From Ideonella paludis (GTDB taxonomy: Bacteria; Pseudomonadota; Gammaproteobacteria; Burkholderiales; Burkholderiaceae_C): a stretch of 64,000 nucleotides of DNA. The position numbers and the translations under genes were made by a program. The notes under the pieces were generated by a model, which was not told the origin of the DNA, did not search any database, and worked only from the letters and a program-made list of their open reading frames with translations. This document shows positions 45,490-54,448 of this stretch, one piece after another. Position 1 is the stretch's first letter; the number at the start of each line of letters is the position of its first letter. The stretch is from positions 558,001 through 622,000 of the forward strand of contig NZ_JAGQDG010000002.1 of assembly GCF_018069865.1 (NCBI RefSeq), read 5' to 3'.

Positions 45490-48400
45490 TCAGTCCTGCA
45501 GCAGCAAGTCGAGAATGGCGCTGAGAACGCCCGGCGGCAGTGAAGGCGGCGGTTGCCAGTCGCCCGGCGGCACCCCTTGGGTCTTGGTGGCATTGGGGCT
45601 GTTACCCGCACTCGTGCTGAGACTAGGCATCAGGTTGGGCACGGTCTGCGTGACGGTGGCGGATTTGAGTTGGCCGACGCGGTAGGTGGTGTCGTTGACC
45701 ACATCGAGGTGGTACTCGTTGGTGGTGGACTTCACGTAGCTGCGAAGCTGGCCCAACAGGGTGGCACTGGTTGTGGCCTTGACCGTAAGTGGGTCACCCG
45801 AAGGCAATACCGTGTACTCGGTGAGCGTTTCCGGCAGGACGCTTCCGTCAAGGTCAAAGCCTTGCTGCTTGGAGCGCAACAAGTAAGGCCGATGAATGCG
45901 GGCCTTCATGCCGCAGGTTGCTGCGGTGCAGATACAGGGTGCGTCAGGCGTCGTACTGGCTGCATCGCGCATGCTGCTGGGGGCTGTCGCATCGCAATAG
46001 ACGTTGCTTCCACTCGACAGGAGTTTCCCGCTTGTGCCGAAGAGGGTGTCCAGCCGAGTGCTCGTGCGCTTTGGGGAGCCCATGTAGGGATGGACTTGAA
46101 GATACTCTGTGATCGTGGTTAAAGGATTGCCCTTGGCACTGACCCCTTCACGTCGAACTTCCCGAAAGCCTGCCATACCTCGTCCAGAGGAGTCGGCCTT
46201 CAAGCCCGCATATGCGTACTTGGTGGTGACCGTCTGCATCTGCCCATTCGCATCCAGAACAGCCGCATCGTTGACCATGTCTGTCACCACCCAAATCGGT
46301 GCCTGAATATCCACCAAGGGTGCAGCAGCCTGGAGGGCGGTAAAGCGGTCGGATTTGTACCTGCGATCGGTGTCACGATCGAGTTCTGTCAAGGGCTGAT
46401 AAGTCAGCGTCGTCGTGAGGCCCGTTCCAGTTTTCACTGAAACCAAAAGGTCTGGCGGCGTGCTGTGAATACGGGTGTAGAGGTTATTGGTGCTAGAAGT
46501 ATCTGCTGCCGTTGGAGCGCCGCTGGAGAGGCGCAAAATCTCCGTGGTTCCACGCCCGGTGAAGTCGCCGGTGATGAAGTCCATGGTGCCGTTGGAGTGA
46601 CGGAACCGAGTGGGGGTAATGCCATCATGAATGACAGAGCGCGTGAACTTGCCATCTCCGTCGGAGAGATAGAGCGCACTGTATGGTGCTGCGTCATCCC
46701 AACGCAGGATGTCTTCGCGGCCGTCACTGTTCAGGTCGAGAACGGAGATTCCAAAGGTGTTGCCAGCCAGGGCTCTCGGGTCAGCCGTCAATGCGGTTCC
46801 AGTCCACTTTTGCAACCTAAAGTCGGCGACCTTCATGACTCGGTTGGTACCGACAGAAGCCTGTAAGACGGTCTTCGCGGAGGTGTCTCCCACTGACAGA
46901 CAGTCAGCACGACCGTCGCCATTGAAATCGATAGGGACATCGCAAGCGACTTCGGTAAAGCTGGTCTGTTCAAAGTTGCCATCGCCCCGGGAGCGCCAAG
47001 CAACTCTGCCCGTTTCATAGTGCTGACCACCCACTTTAATGATATCGGTCAGGCCATCTCCATCGAGGTCCGCGAGGTTCTTGCCAGTGGTGAGAGCGCC
47101 CGGATTACCCGGATTGCTATAGAGCAAATATGGCTTGACGTTACTGGCAACTTCGCTGAATTGCCCATTCCCCTTCCCCATAAACACGCGCGTGCAACCC
47201 GTTGAGCAATCGGGCAGCTCGGCGGCCGGAGAGGTGGCTGGATAGCGCGCGTGAACGGCGTCTAAGAAACCGTCTTGATTCAGGTCCAAGAAATAAGTGC
47301 TGCGCCCTTCGCTGTAGCCAATCACACCCGCGTCTCCGATGCCGTCAATGGCATTCACCGTGAGCTGGTCTACAGGAAGATCGCCCCCCCCCGAGGCTGC
47401 GTCCAAAGTCAGGCGAACGGGTGTGAACTGTCCCTTACCGTCATTCTTAAAGTAATGAGCGTAGGCCTGAGTCGCAGTTGGACAGGCTAGCCCGATCTTG
47501 TTCTTTGACGTCGCAGTTCGGACGATATCAACCAAACCGTCCCCGTCAAAGTCACTGACGAATGAAGTGAAACAGCCATCATCTCGAAAGAGTTGATGCG
47601 GCAAATTGAACTGACCTGGAGAGGTCCCATTGGGTATTTGGGTGAAGGAGCCATCTCCTTTGCTCAACCACAATTGGTTAAGCGCGGGGGTGTTGTGCCA
47701 CCGCAAGATATCGGTTCGACCATCTCCGTTGAAATCACCGAGCAAGATTCCGAGGTTTCGAACACCCGGCTTGGGCATCAACTCCATCTTGGAGAGATTG
47801 AACTTGCTGTTAAGGGTAATGGACTCATTGCCTGACTCGGGCGCTGAGTAGGTGAAGCTTGGGCCTGGCAAGCAGGCCGTGCTGGAGACATCGCCGGCAC
47901 ACTCCGTCAACTTGCTGACGCGAGAACGCCCTGACACAGGTGCAATCTCGTATAGCACTTTGGTAGTGCGAACGGCCTTGCCATCAGGCCCTAACTTGCC
48001 TGGTGCAGTGATGGCTGCGTAGGCTGTGATGCTTGCCAAACGCCTGAGGCTGACCATTTTGGCCTCAAGGTGATAACTCTCTTGAGCGTCTTGTGGTGGA
48101 GGTGGGAGCTGTGTGCTTTGGATAGTCCCAACTCCCAAAGCAGCCACCCTCGGCGTCGCGCCATACACCTTAGGCAGCGTCTTGTAAGGGATGCAGTTGT
48201 ATCCTTGACAAGGCGGGGGCGTATCAACCGGCGGACTGGCGGGGCTTGCCCGGTCTGAGTATGCAAGAACCACCTTGGCGTGATGCGGTGACGCAGTATT
48301 GACGTTGGCACCGTACTGAATCTCAACGAGATTCCACTCCATACCCGGCTTTGGATAAGACGAAGTGCTGCCAGAGCCCCAGGCCGCTTCTCGCCGCTCG

Positions 48401-49116
48401 TAGAAGAAGTCCATGTAATTGCTGGCCGTGTCCTCCACTCGACTCAAGGCCCAGGCCACCGGGATGCCCTCAGTGTTGGCAATGCGGCCGTTGCTATTGG
48501 CAGCCATGGCCGGATGAGTGCCAAAGTAGTAAACCTGCCCTGCTTTGGTCCAAACCTTGAAATAGGCTGGCCCCTTGCTCGCATCTGCCGGATCGGCCAA
48601 GCCAAAGGACCGGATACGCGAGAAGGAGTCTCGCTCGGTACGGAACTCGAGGTAGCCTGACGCCATACCTTTTGCGTCATCTGTAGGTATGGCAGGCGAC
48701 ACGTACGGCACGCCGGCGCTATCGACACGAATCAAGGGCTGACCATCCATGCACAGGCGGTCGCCACTATTGTTCATGACGTTACGGGGCAAGCCGTCAA
48801 TGGCCCTGTTTTGCGGACACCGCGTGATGGCAGAGTACCCTTGCAATGACCAACCCGCCCCCACCGGTCCATTGCCACCACCACCTGAATACTGCAACGA
48901 CAGCTGAGGCGCCATCCCTCCGCGGCCCGGTGCTACAGCAAGTGAATGGCTGTATGTCACTGTGCCGCTTTCAGACACCGCAAGCTGCGCCGAAGCGGGG
49001 TTGGCCAAGCATGAAATCAACGCAAAAAAGCTCCACGTCGTTGCCAAAGAAAGGGCCTGAGAAACCAGGTGAGGGCTTGAACGGTGTGTCTGCATGGCAG
49101 TGCTCATGTGATGCAA
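45490..49116 (-). CDS. Exported SpvB/FG-GAP/TcB-like protein (module 2, fused form)
   Basis: 1208 residues from a TTG with GAGG five bases upstream; ATGs at 49107 and 49095 are alternatives. Signal peptide (ALSLATTWSFFALISCLANPASA-Q). The SpvB domain has GTVTYSHSLAVAPGRGGMAPQLSLQYSGGGGNGPVGAGWSLQGYSAITRCPQN. FG-GAP/EF-hand-like repeats follow (DFNGDGRTDI, DFDGDGLVDI, DLNQDGFLDA, DLDGDGLTDI, DFNGDGRADC, DLNSDGREDI), then the TcdB-middle part (SVKTGTGLTTTLTYQPLTE). The Pro-rich linker and tail PGVLSAILDLLLQD match the module 1 protein. By analogy with TcB, the SpvB and propeller parts help enclose the RHS shell; that role is inferred. Confidence 0.92.
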   Translation of the reverse strand: MHHMSTAMQTHRSSPHLVSQALSLATTWSFFALISCLANPASAQLAVSESGTVTYSHSLAVAPGRGGMAPQLSLQYSGGGGNGPVGAGWSLQGYSAITRCPQNRAIDGLPRNVMNNSGDRLCMDGQPLIRVDSAGVPYVSPAIPTDDAKGMASGYLEFRTERDSFSRIRSFGLADPADASKGPAYFKVWTKAGQVYYFGTHPAMAANSNGRIANTEGIPVAWALSRVEDTASNYMDFFYERREAAWGSGSTSSYPKPGMEWNLVEIQYGANVNTASPHHAKVVLAYSDRASPASPPVDTPPPCQGYNCIPYKTLPKVYGATPRVAALGVGTIQSTQLPPPPQDAQESYHLEAKMVSLRRLASITAYAAITAPGKLGPDGKAVRTTKVLYEIAPVSGRSRVSKLTECAGDVSSTACLPGPSFTYSAPESGNESITLNSKFNLSKMELMPKPGVRNLGILLGDFNGDGRTDILRWHNTPALNQLWLSKGDGSFTQIPNGTSPGQFNLPHQLFRDDGCFTSFVSDFDGDGLVDIVRTATSKNKIGLACPTATQAYAHYFKNDGKGQFTPVRLTLDAASGGGDLPVDQLTVNAIDGIGDAGVIGYSEGRSTYFLDLNQDGFLDAVHARYPATSPAAELPDCSTGCTRVFMGKGNGQFSEVASNVKPYLLYSNPGNPGALTTGKNLADLDGDGLTDIIKVGGQHYETGRVAWRSRGDGNFEQTSFTEVACDVPIDFNGDGRADCLSVGDTSAKTVLQASVGTNRVMKVADFRLQKWTGTALTADPRALAGNTFGISVLDLNSDGREDILRWDDAAPYSALYLSDGDGKFTRSVIHDGITPTRFRHSNGTMDFITGDFTGRGTTEILRLSSGAPTAADTSSTNNLYTRIHSTPPDLLVSVKTGTGLTTTLTYQPLTELDRDTDRRYKSDRFTALQAAAPLVDIQAPIWVVTDMVNDAAVLDANGQMQTVTTKYAYAGLKADSSGRGMAGFREVRREGVSAKGNPLTTITEYLQVHPYMGSPKRTSTRLDTLFGTSGKLLSSGSNVYCDATAPSSMRDAASTTPDAPCICTAATCGMKARIHRPYLLRSKQQGFDLDGSVLPETLTEYTVLPSGDPLTVKATTSATLLGQLRSYVKSTTNEYHLDVVNDTTYRVGQLKSATVTQTVPNLMPSLSTSAGNSPNATKTQGVPPGDWQPPPSLPPGVLSAILDLLLQD

Positions 49117-49159
49117 GTCAGCCTCGAATGTTCAGAGGCCAAGAGGGCTGAATGGAAAA

Positions 49160-49516
49160 TTACTTTCCGAGAGTTGCGTAGACGACGATGCAACCCACAG
49201 AGCCATCTGCAATGCGAAGCCCAATAGTGCGGCCGCTCGCTTGGGCCGCCAATAGCATAGCCATGAGGCCCTTTGAACCCGGCTTGTCACCAGGCAAAGT
49301 CAGATGACTGCCTGATACCGGGGTGCAGTTGAGTTTTGAAACATCTCCGGCGATCTTGACGTAGGTAAGACCACCGGCCTCAACATGACTGTAGATCTCC
49401 TCCACCGTGCCCACACAGTGCGTGGGGTAGCACTGCTGCGCAAAGCTGAAAGAAGAAAAAAGCCCCAACGCGACGCTGGCACATGCACGCCCAACCAATC
49501 GGACACTGCGTTCCAT
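49160..49516 (-). CDS. Small secreted cysteine-containing protein (family copy J)
   Basis: 118 residues with a GAGGAG site and signal peptide (VGRACASVALGLFSSFSFA-Q). Mature QCYPTHCVGTVEEIYSHVEAGGLTYVKI, LNCTPVSGSHLTLPG, helix-like KGLMAMLLAAQASGRTIGLRIA, VGCIVVYATLGK. Closest to copy A at the far end of the region. It is the first gene of the minus-strand series and precedes the fused SpvB protein by 43 bp, so it is likely cotranscribed with module 2. Confidence 0.75.
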   Translation of the reverse strand: MERSVRLVGRACASVALGLFSSFSFAQQCYPTHCVGTVEEIYSHVEAGGLTYVKIAGDVSKLNCTPVSGSHLTLPGDKPGSKGLMAMLLAAQASGRTIGLRIADGSVGCIVVYATLGK

Positions 49517-49814
49517 TGGGTTCTCCTCACGACTGTTTATGTAGTAAAGCCGCAGGCAGAAGTCACAACTTTTGCCGGGCGTTATCGGAATTGTGTATTG
49601 ACGGAATCTGCTTGTCTACAGACTGAGCTAAGGGTTTATCGCATCCACAGATTTAGGGATGCACGGCCCACCATTTGGGGGAGTGACTTGTCCTGATTTG
49701 CTGCTCTCTCAGCTGTTGCGACGGGCATTCAAGGGGTCACTCGACCACAGCAGTCGGTGTGGTCGGTGTTTTCAGCAGCAATGCGAACTTATGAACGGGT
49801 TGGTCACGAACTGA
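49517..49814. other. Intergenic region upstream of the accessory series
   Basis: 298 bp between the amidase stop and copy J, both on the minus strand. No gene. A promoter for the long minus-strand series is expected here. A TTGTGA/TACATA pair reading towards copy J (about 49530-49570) is a weak candidate with poor spacing. This is also the likely right boundary of the accessory region. Confidence 0.4.
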
Positions 49815-51389
49815 TCAAAGCTTAGGCGCAGGCACCCGGCCAAGCGCCGCCTCCAACGCCAACCCCAAGCTCAGCAGCCGCTGATCTGAGCCCACCGGGC
49901 CGTCCAGCTCCATGCCCACCGGCAAGCCTGCAGCATTCAAGCCTGCGGGCACGGACAGCCCTGGCAGGCCCGCGTTGGAGCCGGGGTCGGTGTTGCGGAT
50001 GTAGGTGCCAAAGGTGTCCACCGGCGGGCCACCGTTGACGCTGACGGTGCCGGAGCCCTTCTCCAAATCCATGGGTGTGGCGGCCAGCAAGGTGGTGGGG
50101 AACAGCAGGGCCTCGACCTTGTTCTGCGCGAAGGCATCGGCATAGAGCTTTTGCAAGAGGGGGCGGTGGATGTTGATGGCGTCGGGGTAGGCCGGGCCAA
50201 AGACATCGGCTTGAATCGCCGCAAAGGCGCCCTGCACATCGGGGCTGGCAATGGCAGCGGCGATGCTGGCCATGCTCTGGCTTGTCAGGCCGCTGGCCGC
50301 CAAGTAGGCGGGGATGTCGGCGAGTGGCTCATGCAGGGCCACCTGAAAGGAGATCAGGTCGTTGGTGGCGAAGAGGCCAGGGATGTCCATCTCCACCAGC
50401 ACCGCGCCGGCCGCGGTCAGCTTGGCCTTGGCTGCTTGGGCCACGCTGGCCACCGAGGTATCCAAGCCGGCCCACAAGGCGGCCGGCAAGCCTAAGCGCA
50501 CGCCCTGCAAGGATGTGATGCGTGCTTGCGGGGTCTGGGTGATCACCGAGTCCAGCAAGGCGACGTCGGCCACCGTGCGCCCCAGGGGGCCGACCGTGTC
50601 GCGGGTGTGACTGATGGGCATGACGGCGTTGGTGTCGGTGTAACGGCGCTGGGTGCCCCCATTGCCGACGGAGGGGCGCAGGCCCACCACGCCACACAGC
50701 GCGGCAGGCACGCGGGTGGAGCCTCCGGTGTCCGTGCCCAAGCCGCAAGACACGATGCCGGCCGCAATCGCCGCCGCCGTGCCGCCTGAGGAGCCGCCAG
50801 GGATGCGGGCTTTGTCATAGGGGTTCTTCACCGGCTTGGCAAAGCTCAGATTGGTGCTGGTGATGCCAAAGGCCAGCTCATGCAGATTGGCCTTGGCCAG
50901 CACGATGGCGCCTGCGTCGGTCAGCCGCTTGAGTGAAGGCGCGGTGGTGCTGGGCCGCGCGCCTTGCAGGGCGGGCGTGCCCGAGGTGGTGGGCATGTCC
51001 GCCGTGTTGATGTTGTCTTTGACCACGATGAACAGCCCAGCCAGAGGCTTCAGCGGCTTGCCTGCTTGGCGGTCCAGGTCAATCTGCCGTGCGGCCGCCA
51101 AGGCTGCAGCTTCGTTCAGAAAGATCAGACTGTTGAGGTCGGCCTGCTGCTTGGCGCGGGCAATCAAGGCCGTGGCGCAGGCTTCGGCACTGAGCGTGCC
51201 GCGCTGCACCGCCTCCAGCACGTCGGACGAGGACGCAGTCAGTGGGTCGGGTGGGTCATCAGAGCCGCCACAGGCGCTGAGGCCGGTGACCATCAATCCG
51301 CTGAGGCCACTGAGGCCGACCAAGCTGCTGGCATGCAAAAAACGGCGACGAGAAGGGTCGGACGTGGGCGTGTGTTTAGGCGTAGACAT
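49815..51389 (-). CDS. Amidase-signature family protein, Tat-exported
   Basis: 524 residues from the ATG at 51389. The N-terminus carries a twin-arginine motif (SRRRFLHAS) and then LSAC at C40, a possible lipobox, so it may be a Tat-exported lipoprotein. The amidase signature is complete: the Lys in FIVVKDNINT, GGSSGGTAAAIAAG, and GLGTDTGGSTRVPAALCGVVGLRPS with the Ser-cisSer-Lys triad. It hydrolyses an amide of unknown identity. It follows the LuxR-type regulator by 73 bp in the same direction, suggesting an operon or local control. Confidence 0.9.
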   Translation of the reverse strand: MSTPKHTPTSDPSRRRFLHASSLVGLSGLSGLMVTGLSACGGSDDPPDPLTASSSDVLEAVQRGTLSAEACATALIARAKQQADLNSLIFLNEAAALAAARQIDLDRQAGKPLKPLAGLFIVVKDNINTADMPTTSGTPALQGARPSTTAPSLKRLTDAGAIVLAKANLHELAFGITSTNLSFAKPVKNPYDKARIPGGSSGGTAAAIAAGIVSCGLGTDTGGSTRVPAALCGVVGLRPSVGNGGTQRRYTDTNAVMPISHTRDTVGPLGRTVADVALLDSVITQTPQARITSLQGVRLGLPAALWAGLDTSVASVAQAAKAKLTAAGAVLVEMDIPGLFATNDLISFQVALHEPLADIPAYLAASGLTSQSMASIAAAIASPDVQGAFAAIQADVFGPAYPDAINIHRPLLQKLYADAFAQNKVEALLFPTTLLAATPMDLEKGSGTVSVNGGPPVDTFGTYIRNTDPGSNAGLPGLSVPAGLNAAGLPVGMELDGPVGSDQRLLSLGLALEAALGRVPAPKL

Positions 51390-51462
51390 GAGGGTCCTTG
51401 GGTTGAAGGCCAACCGCACTCAAGCGGCAAGGCTTCATCCTAGGAAGACCCTTCGCGCCGCA

Positions 51463-52221
51463 CTATCCTCGAGGCTCAGGACACTGAGACAGCGCGTGGG
51501 CCAGGCCCGCCCGGTTGTGCACACCGAGCTTGCGGAACGAGCGCTCTAAGTGAGTTCTGACGGTGGTGATGCTGACCCCCAAGGCGCGGGCGATTTCTTT
51601 GTCGGCCAAGCCTTGGGCCACCATGCGCGCGGCCTGCCACTCGCGGGGGCTGAGCGGTGCAGCCAGCACCGAGGAAGCGACCGGCACAGCCACCGCGCCT
51701 TGGCCTTGCCGCGCGCGGGCCAAGGCCGCCACGTAGGCGGGGCCGATGAGGTCCAGCAGTTGCAAGTCATCGGCGCTGAAGTTCTCGCGGCGCTTGTCGC
51801 GCCAGATGCGCATATCGCCAATGTTGTGGCCGCCCTGCCAGGCATAGAGATTGACGCCCCAATGCAGGCCATCTCGCGCCAAGAAGTCATTGAAAAACTC
51901 GGTGCGCATCAGGGCCGGCTGGGCCATCACATCGGTGGACCGAATGGCCACGCGGTAGCGTTGCATCACCGGCGTGATGGGGTCGTGATACTGGTAATGC
52001 GCGAGGTAGCGATCCAGGTTGCCGGGGTCCATATTGATGACCACCGGCCGCTCAAAGGCTTGGCTGCCCGGCTGCCAAACAAAGCTGGCATAGAACTGCG
52101 CTTGCAGCAGGTCCAAGACCCAGCTGCCAATCTGCTCCCGCAGGGCCATTTCCTCATGCGGCTCGGCCAAGGCTTGCATGATGTGGCTGAGCAAACTCAG
52201 CTGTCGCGTGTTCAAGAACAT
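51463..52221 (-). CDS. LuxR-type transcriptional regulator
   Basis: 252 residues from the ATG at 52221 (a TTG two codons upstream also opens the frame). An N-terminal sensory region of about 180 residues, of GAF/autoinducer-like character (FYASFVWQPGSQAFERPVVIN ... NLYAWQGGHNIGDMRIWRDKRRENFSADDLQLLDLIGPAYVAALARA), is followed by a LuxR helix-turn-helix (LSPREWQAARMVAQGLADKEIARALGVSITTVRTHLERSFRKLGVHNRAGLA). No luxI gene is nearby, so it is an orphan; the ligand is unknown. It may control the downstream amidase. Confidence 0.88.
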   Translation of the reverse strand: MFLNTRQLSLLSHIMQALAEPHEEMALREQIGSWVLDLLQAQFYASFVWQPGSQAFERPVVINMDPGNLDRYLAHYQYHDPITPVMQRYRVAIRSTDVMAQPALMRTEFFNDFLARDGLHWGVNLYAWQGGHNIGDMRIWRDKRRENFSADDLQLLDLIGPAYVAALARARQGQGAVAVPVASSVLAAPLSPREWQAARMVAQGLADKEIARALGVSITTVRTHLERSFRKLGVHNRAGLAHALSQCPEPRG

Positions 52222-52406
52222 GGCCAAACTCCCATCCAGTCAGGGCTTCACGACGCTTGTCATGACAGCAGCAAACGGCCTGATGACCCTCGCATCGGAT
52301 TGTGCAGCCCCCTCTCTCAGCGGACAGCCAGCGTCCTGACAAATCAGGACAGGACATTCCCGGACGCGGTTGGCCCACGATGCCCTTGTCGATCGCAAGG
52401 TCAATT

Positions 52407-52430
52407 ATTTAGGTTGCACGCAATTTAATC
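52407..52430 (+). promoter_or_regulatory. Candidate OhrR operator
   Basis: Imperfect palindrome: left arm ATTTAGGTTGC, centre AC, right arm GCAATTTAATC, with 7 of 11 symmetric positions and a perfect TTGC/GCAA core. It is 22 bp before the ohrR start, resembles the AT-rich palindromes bound by OhrR repressors, and would autoregulate ohrR-ohr. Confidence 0.5.
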
Positions 52431-52451
52431 GCTCACATCACAATTCAGCCC

Positions 52452-52916
52452 ATGCCCCGCCGCCCCCCCTCTCCCCCCGCCTCTTGGCTGGCTCTGGACC
52501 ATCAGTTGTGCTTTGCGCTGTACTCGTCCTCGCTGGCCATGACCAAACTCTACAAGCCACTGCTGGAGCCGCTGGGGCTGACCTATCCGCAGTACTTGGT
52601 GATGCTGGTGTTGTGGGAGCAAGACGGGGTCACCGTGTCGCAGTTGGGCGAGCGCCTGTTTCTGGACAGCGGCACGCTCACACCCTTGCTCAAGCGCCTG
52701 CAAGCCGCTGGGTTGATTGAGCGCCAGCGCGACGCCGCCGATGAACGTCGGGTCTTGGTGCACCTGACCCGCACAGGCCAGACGCTGCGGCAGCACGCAG
52801 AGCGCATCCCTCACGACATCGGCTGCGCCGTAGCGTGCGAGCTGGATGAGATTTCCCGGCTGACGCAGGAGTTGAAGGCCCTGCGTCAACGCCTCGCTGC
52901 GGTGACCACCGCTTGA
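52452..52916 (+). CDS. ohrR: Organic hydroperoxide-sensing MarR-family repressor
   Basis: A 154-residue winged-helix MarR protein. The redox-sensing cysteine is C20 in [36 protein letters not shown], the OhrR hallmark. C125 and C129 near the C-terminus could form the intersubunit disulfide of the two-cysteine OhrR class. DNA-binding segment: [32 protein letters not shown]. It represses ohr until oxidised by organic hydroperoxide. Its stop is 41 bp before ohr. Confidence 0.94.
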   Translation: MPRRPPSPPASWLALDHQLCFALYSSSLAMTKLYKPLLEPLGLTYPQYLVMLVLWEQDGVTVSQLGERLFLDSGTLTPLLKRLQAAGLIERQRDAADERRVLVHLTRTGQTLRQHAERIPHDIGCAVACELDEISRLTQELKALRQRLAAVTTA

Positions 52917-52957
52917 TAAAGACCCTTCACCCTTCCCTCACCCTACAAGGACACACC

Positions 52958-53383
52958 ATGGCACTCGACAAAGTTCTCTACACCGCCCACGCCACCTCCA
53001 CCGGTGGCCGCACCGGCACGGCCAAGTCAGACGACGGCGCGCTGCAAGTCAACCTCTCGACTCCGCGTGAACTGGGTGGCGCTGGCGGTGCTGGCACCAA
53101 CCCTGAGCAGTTGTTTGCCGCCGGCTACTCGGCCTGCTTCATCGGCGCCATGAAGGCCGTGGCCGCTGGCCAGAAGATCAAGCTGCCGGACGATGTGTCC
53201 ATCAGCGCCAGCGTGGGCATCGGCCCCATCACCGGCGGCTTCGGCATCCAGGTGGCCATGACCATCACCGTGCCCGGCATGGAGCGTGCTGCCACGGAGG
53301 CCCTGGTGGCTGCTGCGCACCAGGTCTGCCCTTACTCGAATGCCACTCGCGGCAATATCGACGTGACCCTGACGGTCGCCTAA
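52958..53383 (+). CDS. ohr: Organic hydroperoxide reductase
   Basis: 141 residues from the ATG at 52958 (AAGG upstream; a longer frame from 52913 overlaps ohrR). Reduces organic hydroperoxides with thiols. The catalytic cysteine pair is C60 in [11 protein letters not shown] and C124 in [13 protein letters not shown], with R18 and E50 in the expected places. N-terminus [27 protein letters not shown] is typical. Paired with its regulator OhrR. Confidence 0.96.
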   Translation: MALDKVLYTAHATSTGGRTGTAKSDDGALQVNLSTPRELGGAGGAGTNPEQLFAAGYSACFIGAMKAVAAGQKIKLPDDVSISASVGIGPITGGFGIQVAMTITVPGMERAATEALVAAAHQVCPYSNATRGNIDVTLTVA

Positions 53384-53432
53384 GCGCGTCTCAAGATAGC
53401 CAGAACCGCTGCGCTCGCTTTTGTGCGCCGCT

Positions 53433-54380
53433 CTAGGTTGAGGCCTTCGCAAGGAGTTGCAACAGCAACTCCACCCGCGCCTTGGCTGGCGTCAGCCCAC
53501 CTGCTGAGGGCAATGCCCCGGTGGGTGCGCCCACCACGCCACCCGCCACGCAGCGCGAGGCGCGCAGCACACGCAGGCCGGCACTTTGCGCTTTGTGCAG
53601 CGCGGCTTCCAAGCCGTGATGCACGGTGCCATTGCCCGTGCCCTCCACCACCAAGCCTTGCAGGCCTGCGGCCACCGCCGCCTCCACCGCCCAAGGCTCT
53701 GCTCCCGCATGGCTGCAGACCAGGCCCACGCGGGGCCATTGGGCAACATCTTGGGCGATGGCCGCCAAGCCCAGCGCCTGTGCTTGGGGCCAAGGCCTGA
53801 GCGCGATCAACTGCCCTTCTTCCACCCGCGCCACAGGCCCTGCATCTCCGGCAGAAAACGCGTCGATGCGGTAGCCATGCACTTTGCGCACGTCTTCAGC
53901 CGCCAAGACCTGGCCTTGGGCCACGCACAACACACCCTGAGCCACAGCGCTTTGTGCCACGGTCACGGCGTCCAGCAGGTTTTGCGGGCCGTCGGGCTGC
54001 AGTGAGCTGGCCGGCCGCATGGCGCAGGTCAGCACCACGGGCTTTTGCGGCGCCAAGGCCCGGTGCAAGAACCAGGCGGTTTCTTCCAGGGTGTCGGTGC
54101 CATGGGTGATGACCACGCCCGCCACGTCAGGCCGGGCCAGGTGCGCCGCCACCCGCTGGGCCAAGGCCTGCCACACCGCATGGCTCATGTCTTTGCTGTC
54201 GAGTTGGGCGACTTGCTCGGCCTCCAGCGGCACGTGGCCCAAAGCGGGCACGGCGGCGATGAGGTGCCCCACGCTGAGCTGGCCGGCGGTGTAGCCCACG
54301 TTGTCGCCCGCCTGGGCCGAGGTGCCGGCAATGGTGCCGCCGGTGCCCAGCAGGACGATCTTTTCAGCTTTGTTTTGCAT
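53433..54380 (-). CDS. L-asparaginase
   Basis: 315 residues, hydrolysing L-asparagine to aspartate and ammonia. The N-terminal nucleophile motif is LLGTGGTIAGT (T16) and the second active-site motif THGTDTLEETAWFL supplies the Thr-Asp pair. LDSKDM is also conserved. No obvious signal peptide, so cytoplasmic; type I versus II is not resolved here. It is divergent from lexA across a 68-bp spacer that contains the SOS boxes. Confidence 0.9.
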   Translation of the reverse strand: MQNKAEKIVLLGTGGTIAGTSAQAGDNVGYTAGQLSVGHLIAAVPALGHVPLEAEQVAQLDSKDMSHAVWQALAQRVAAHLARPDVAGVVITHGTDTLEETAWFLHRALAPQKPVVLTCAMRPASSLQPDGPQNLLDAVTVAQSAVAQGVLCVAQGQVLAAEDVRKVHGYRIDAFSAGDAGPVARVEEGQLIALRPWPQAQALGLAAIAQDVAQWPRVGLVCSHAGAEPWAVEAAVAAGLQGLVVEGTGNGTVHHGLEAALHKAQSAGLRVLRASRCVAGGVVGAPTGALPSAGGLTPAKARVELLLQLLAKAST

Positions 54381-54391
54381 TTCGATGAAGT

Positions 54392-54407
54392 CTGGATAAA
54401 AATACAG
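54392..54407 (+). promoter_or_regulatory. LexA binding site (SOS box 1)
   Basis: CTGG-ATAAAAAT-ACAG, one base off the CTGT-N8-ACAG consensus, 42 bp before the lexA start. Placed for autoregulation; it lies equally close to the divergent asparaginase start. Confidence 0.75.
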
Positions 54408-54410
54408 ATA

Positions 54411-54426
54411 CTGGATACAACCTCAG
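54411..54426 (+). promoter_or_regulatory. Possible second SOS box
   Basis: CTGG-ATACAACC-TCAG, a weaker match spaced 3 bp after box 1. lexA promoters often carry two boxes, but this one is two bases off consensus. Confidence 0.4.
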
Positions 54427-54448
54427 CCCTTGAGTGGGCCTGCCCATC

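Noticed and set aside
25496-49116. Type VI secretion effectors
   Set aside because: RHS proteins have Sec signal peptides, no PAAR domain, and no vgrG, eagR or tss gene is present in the window.
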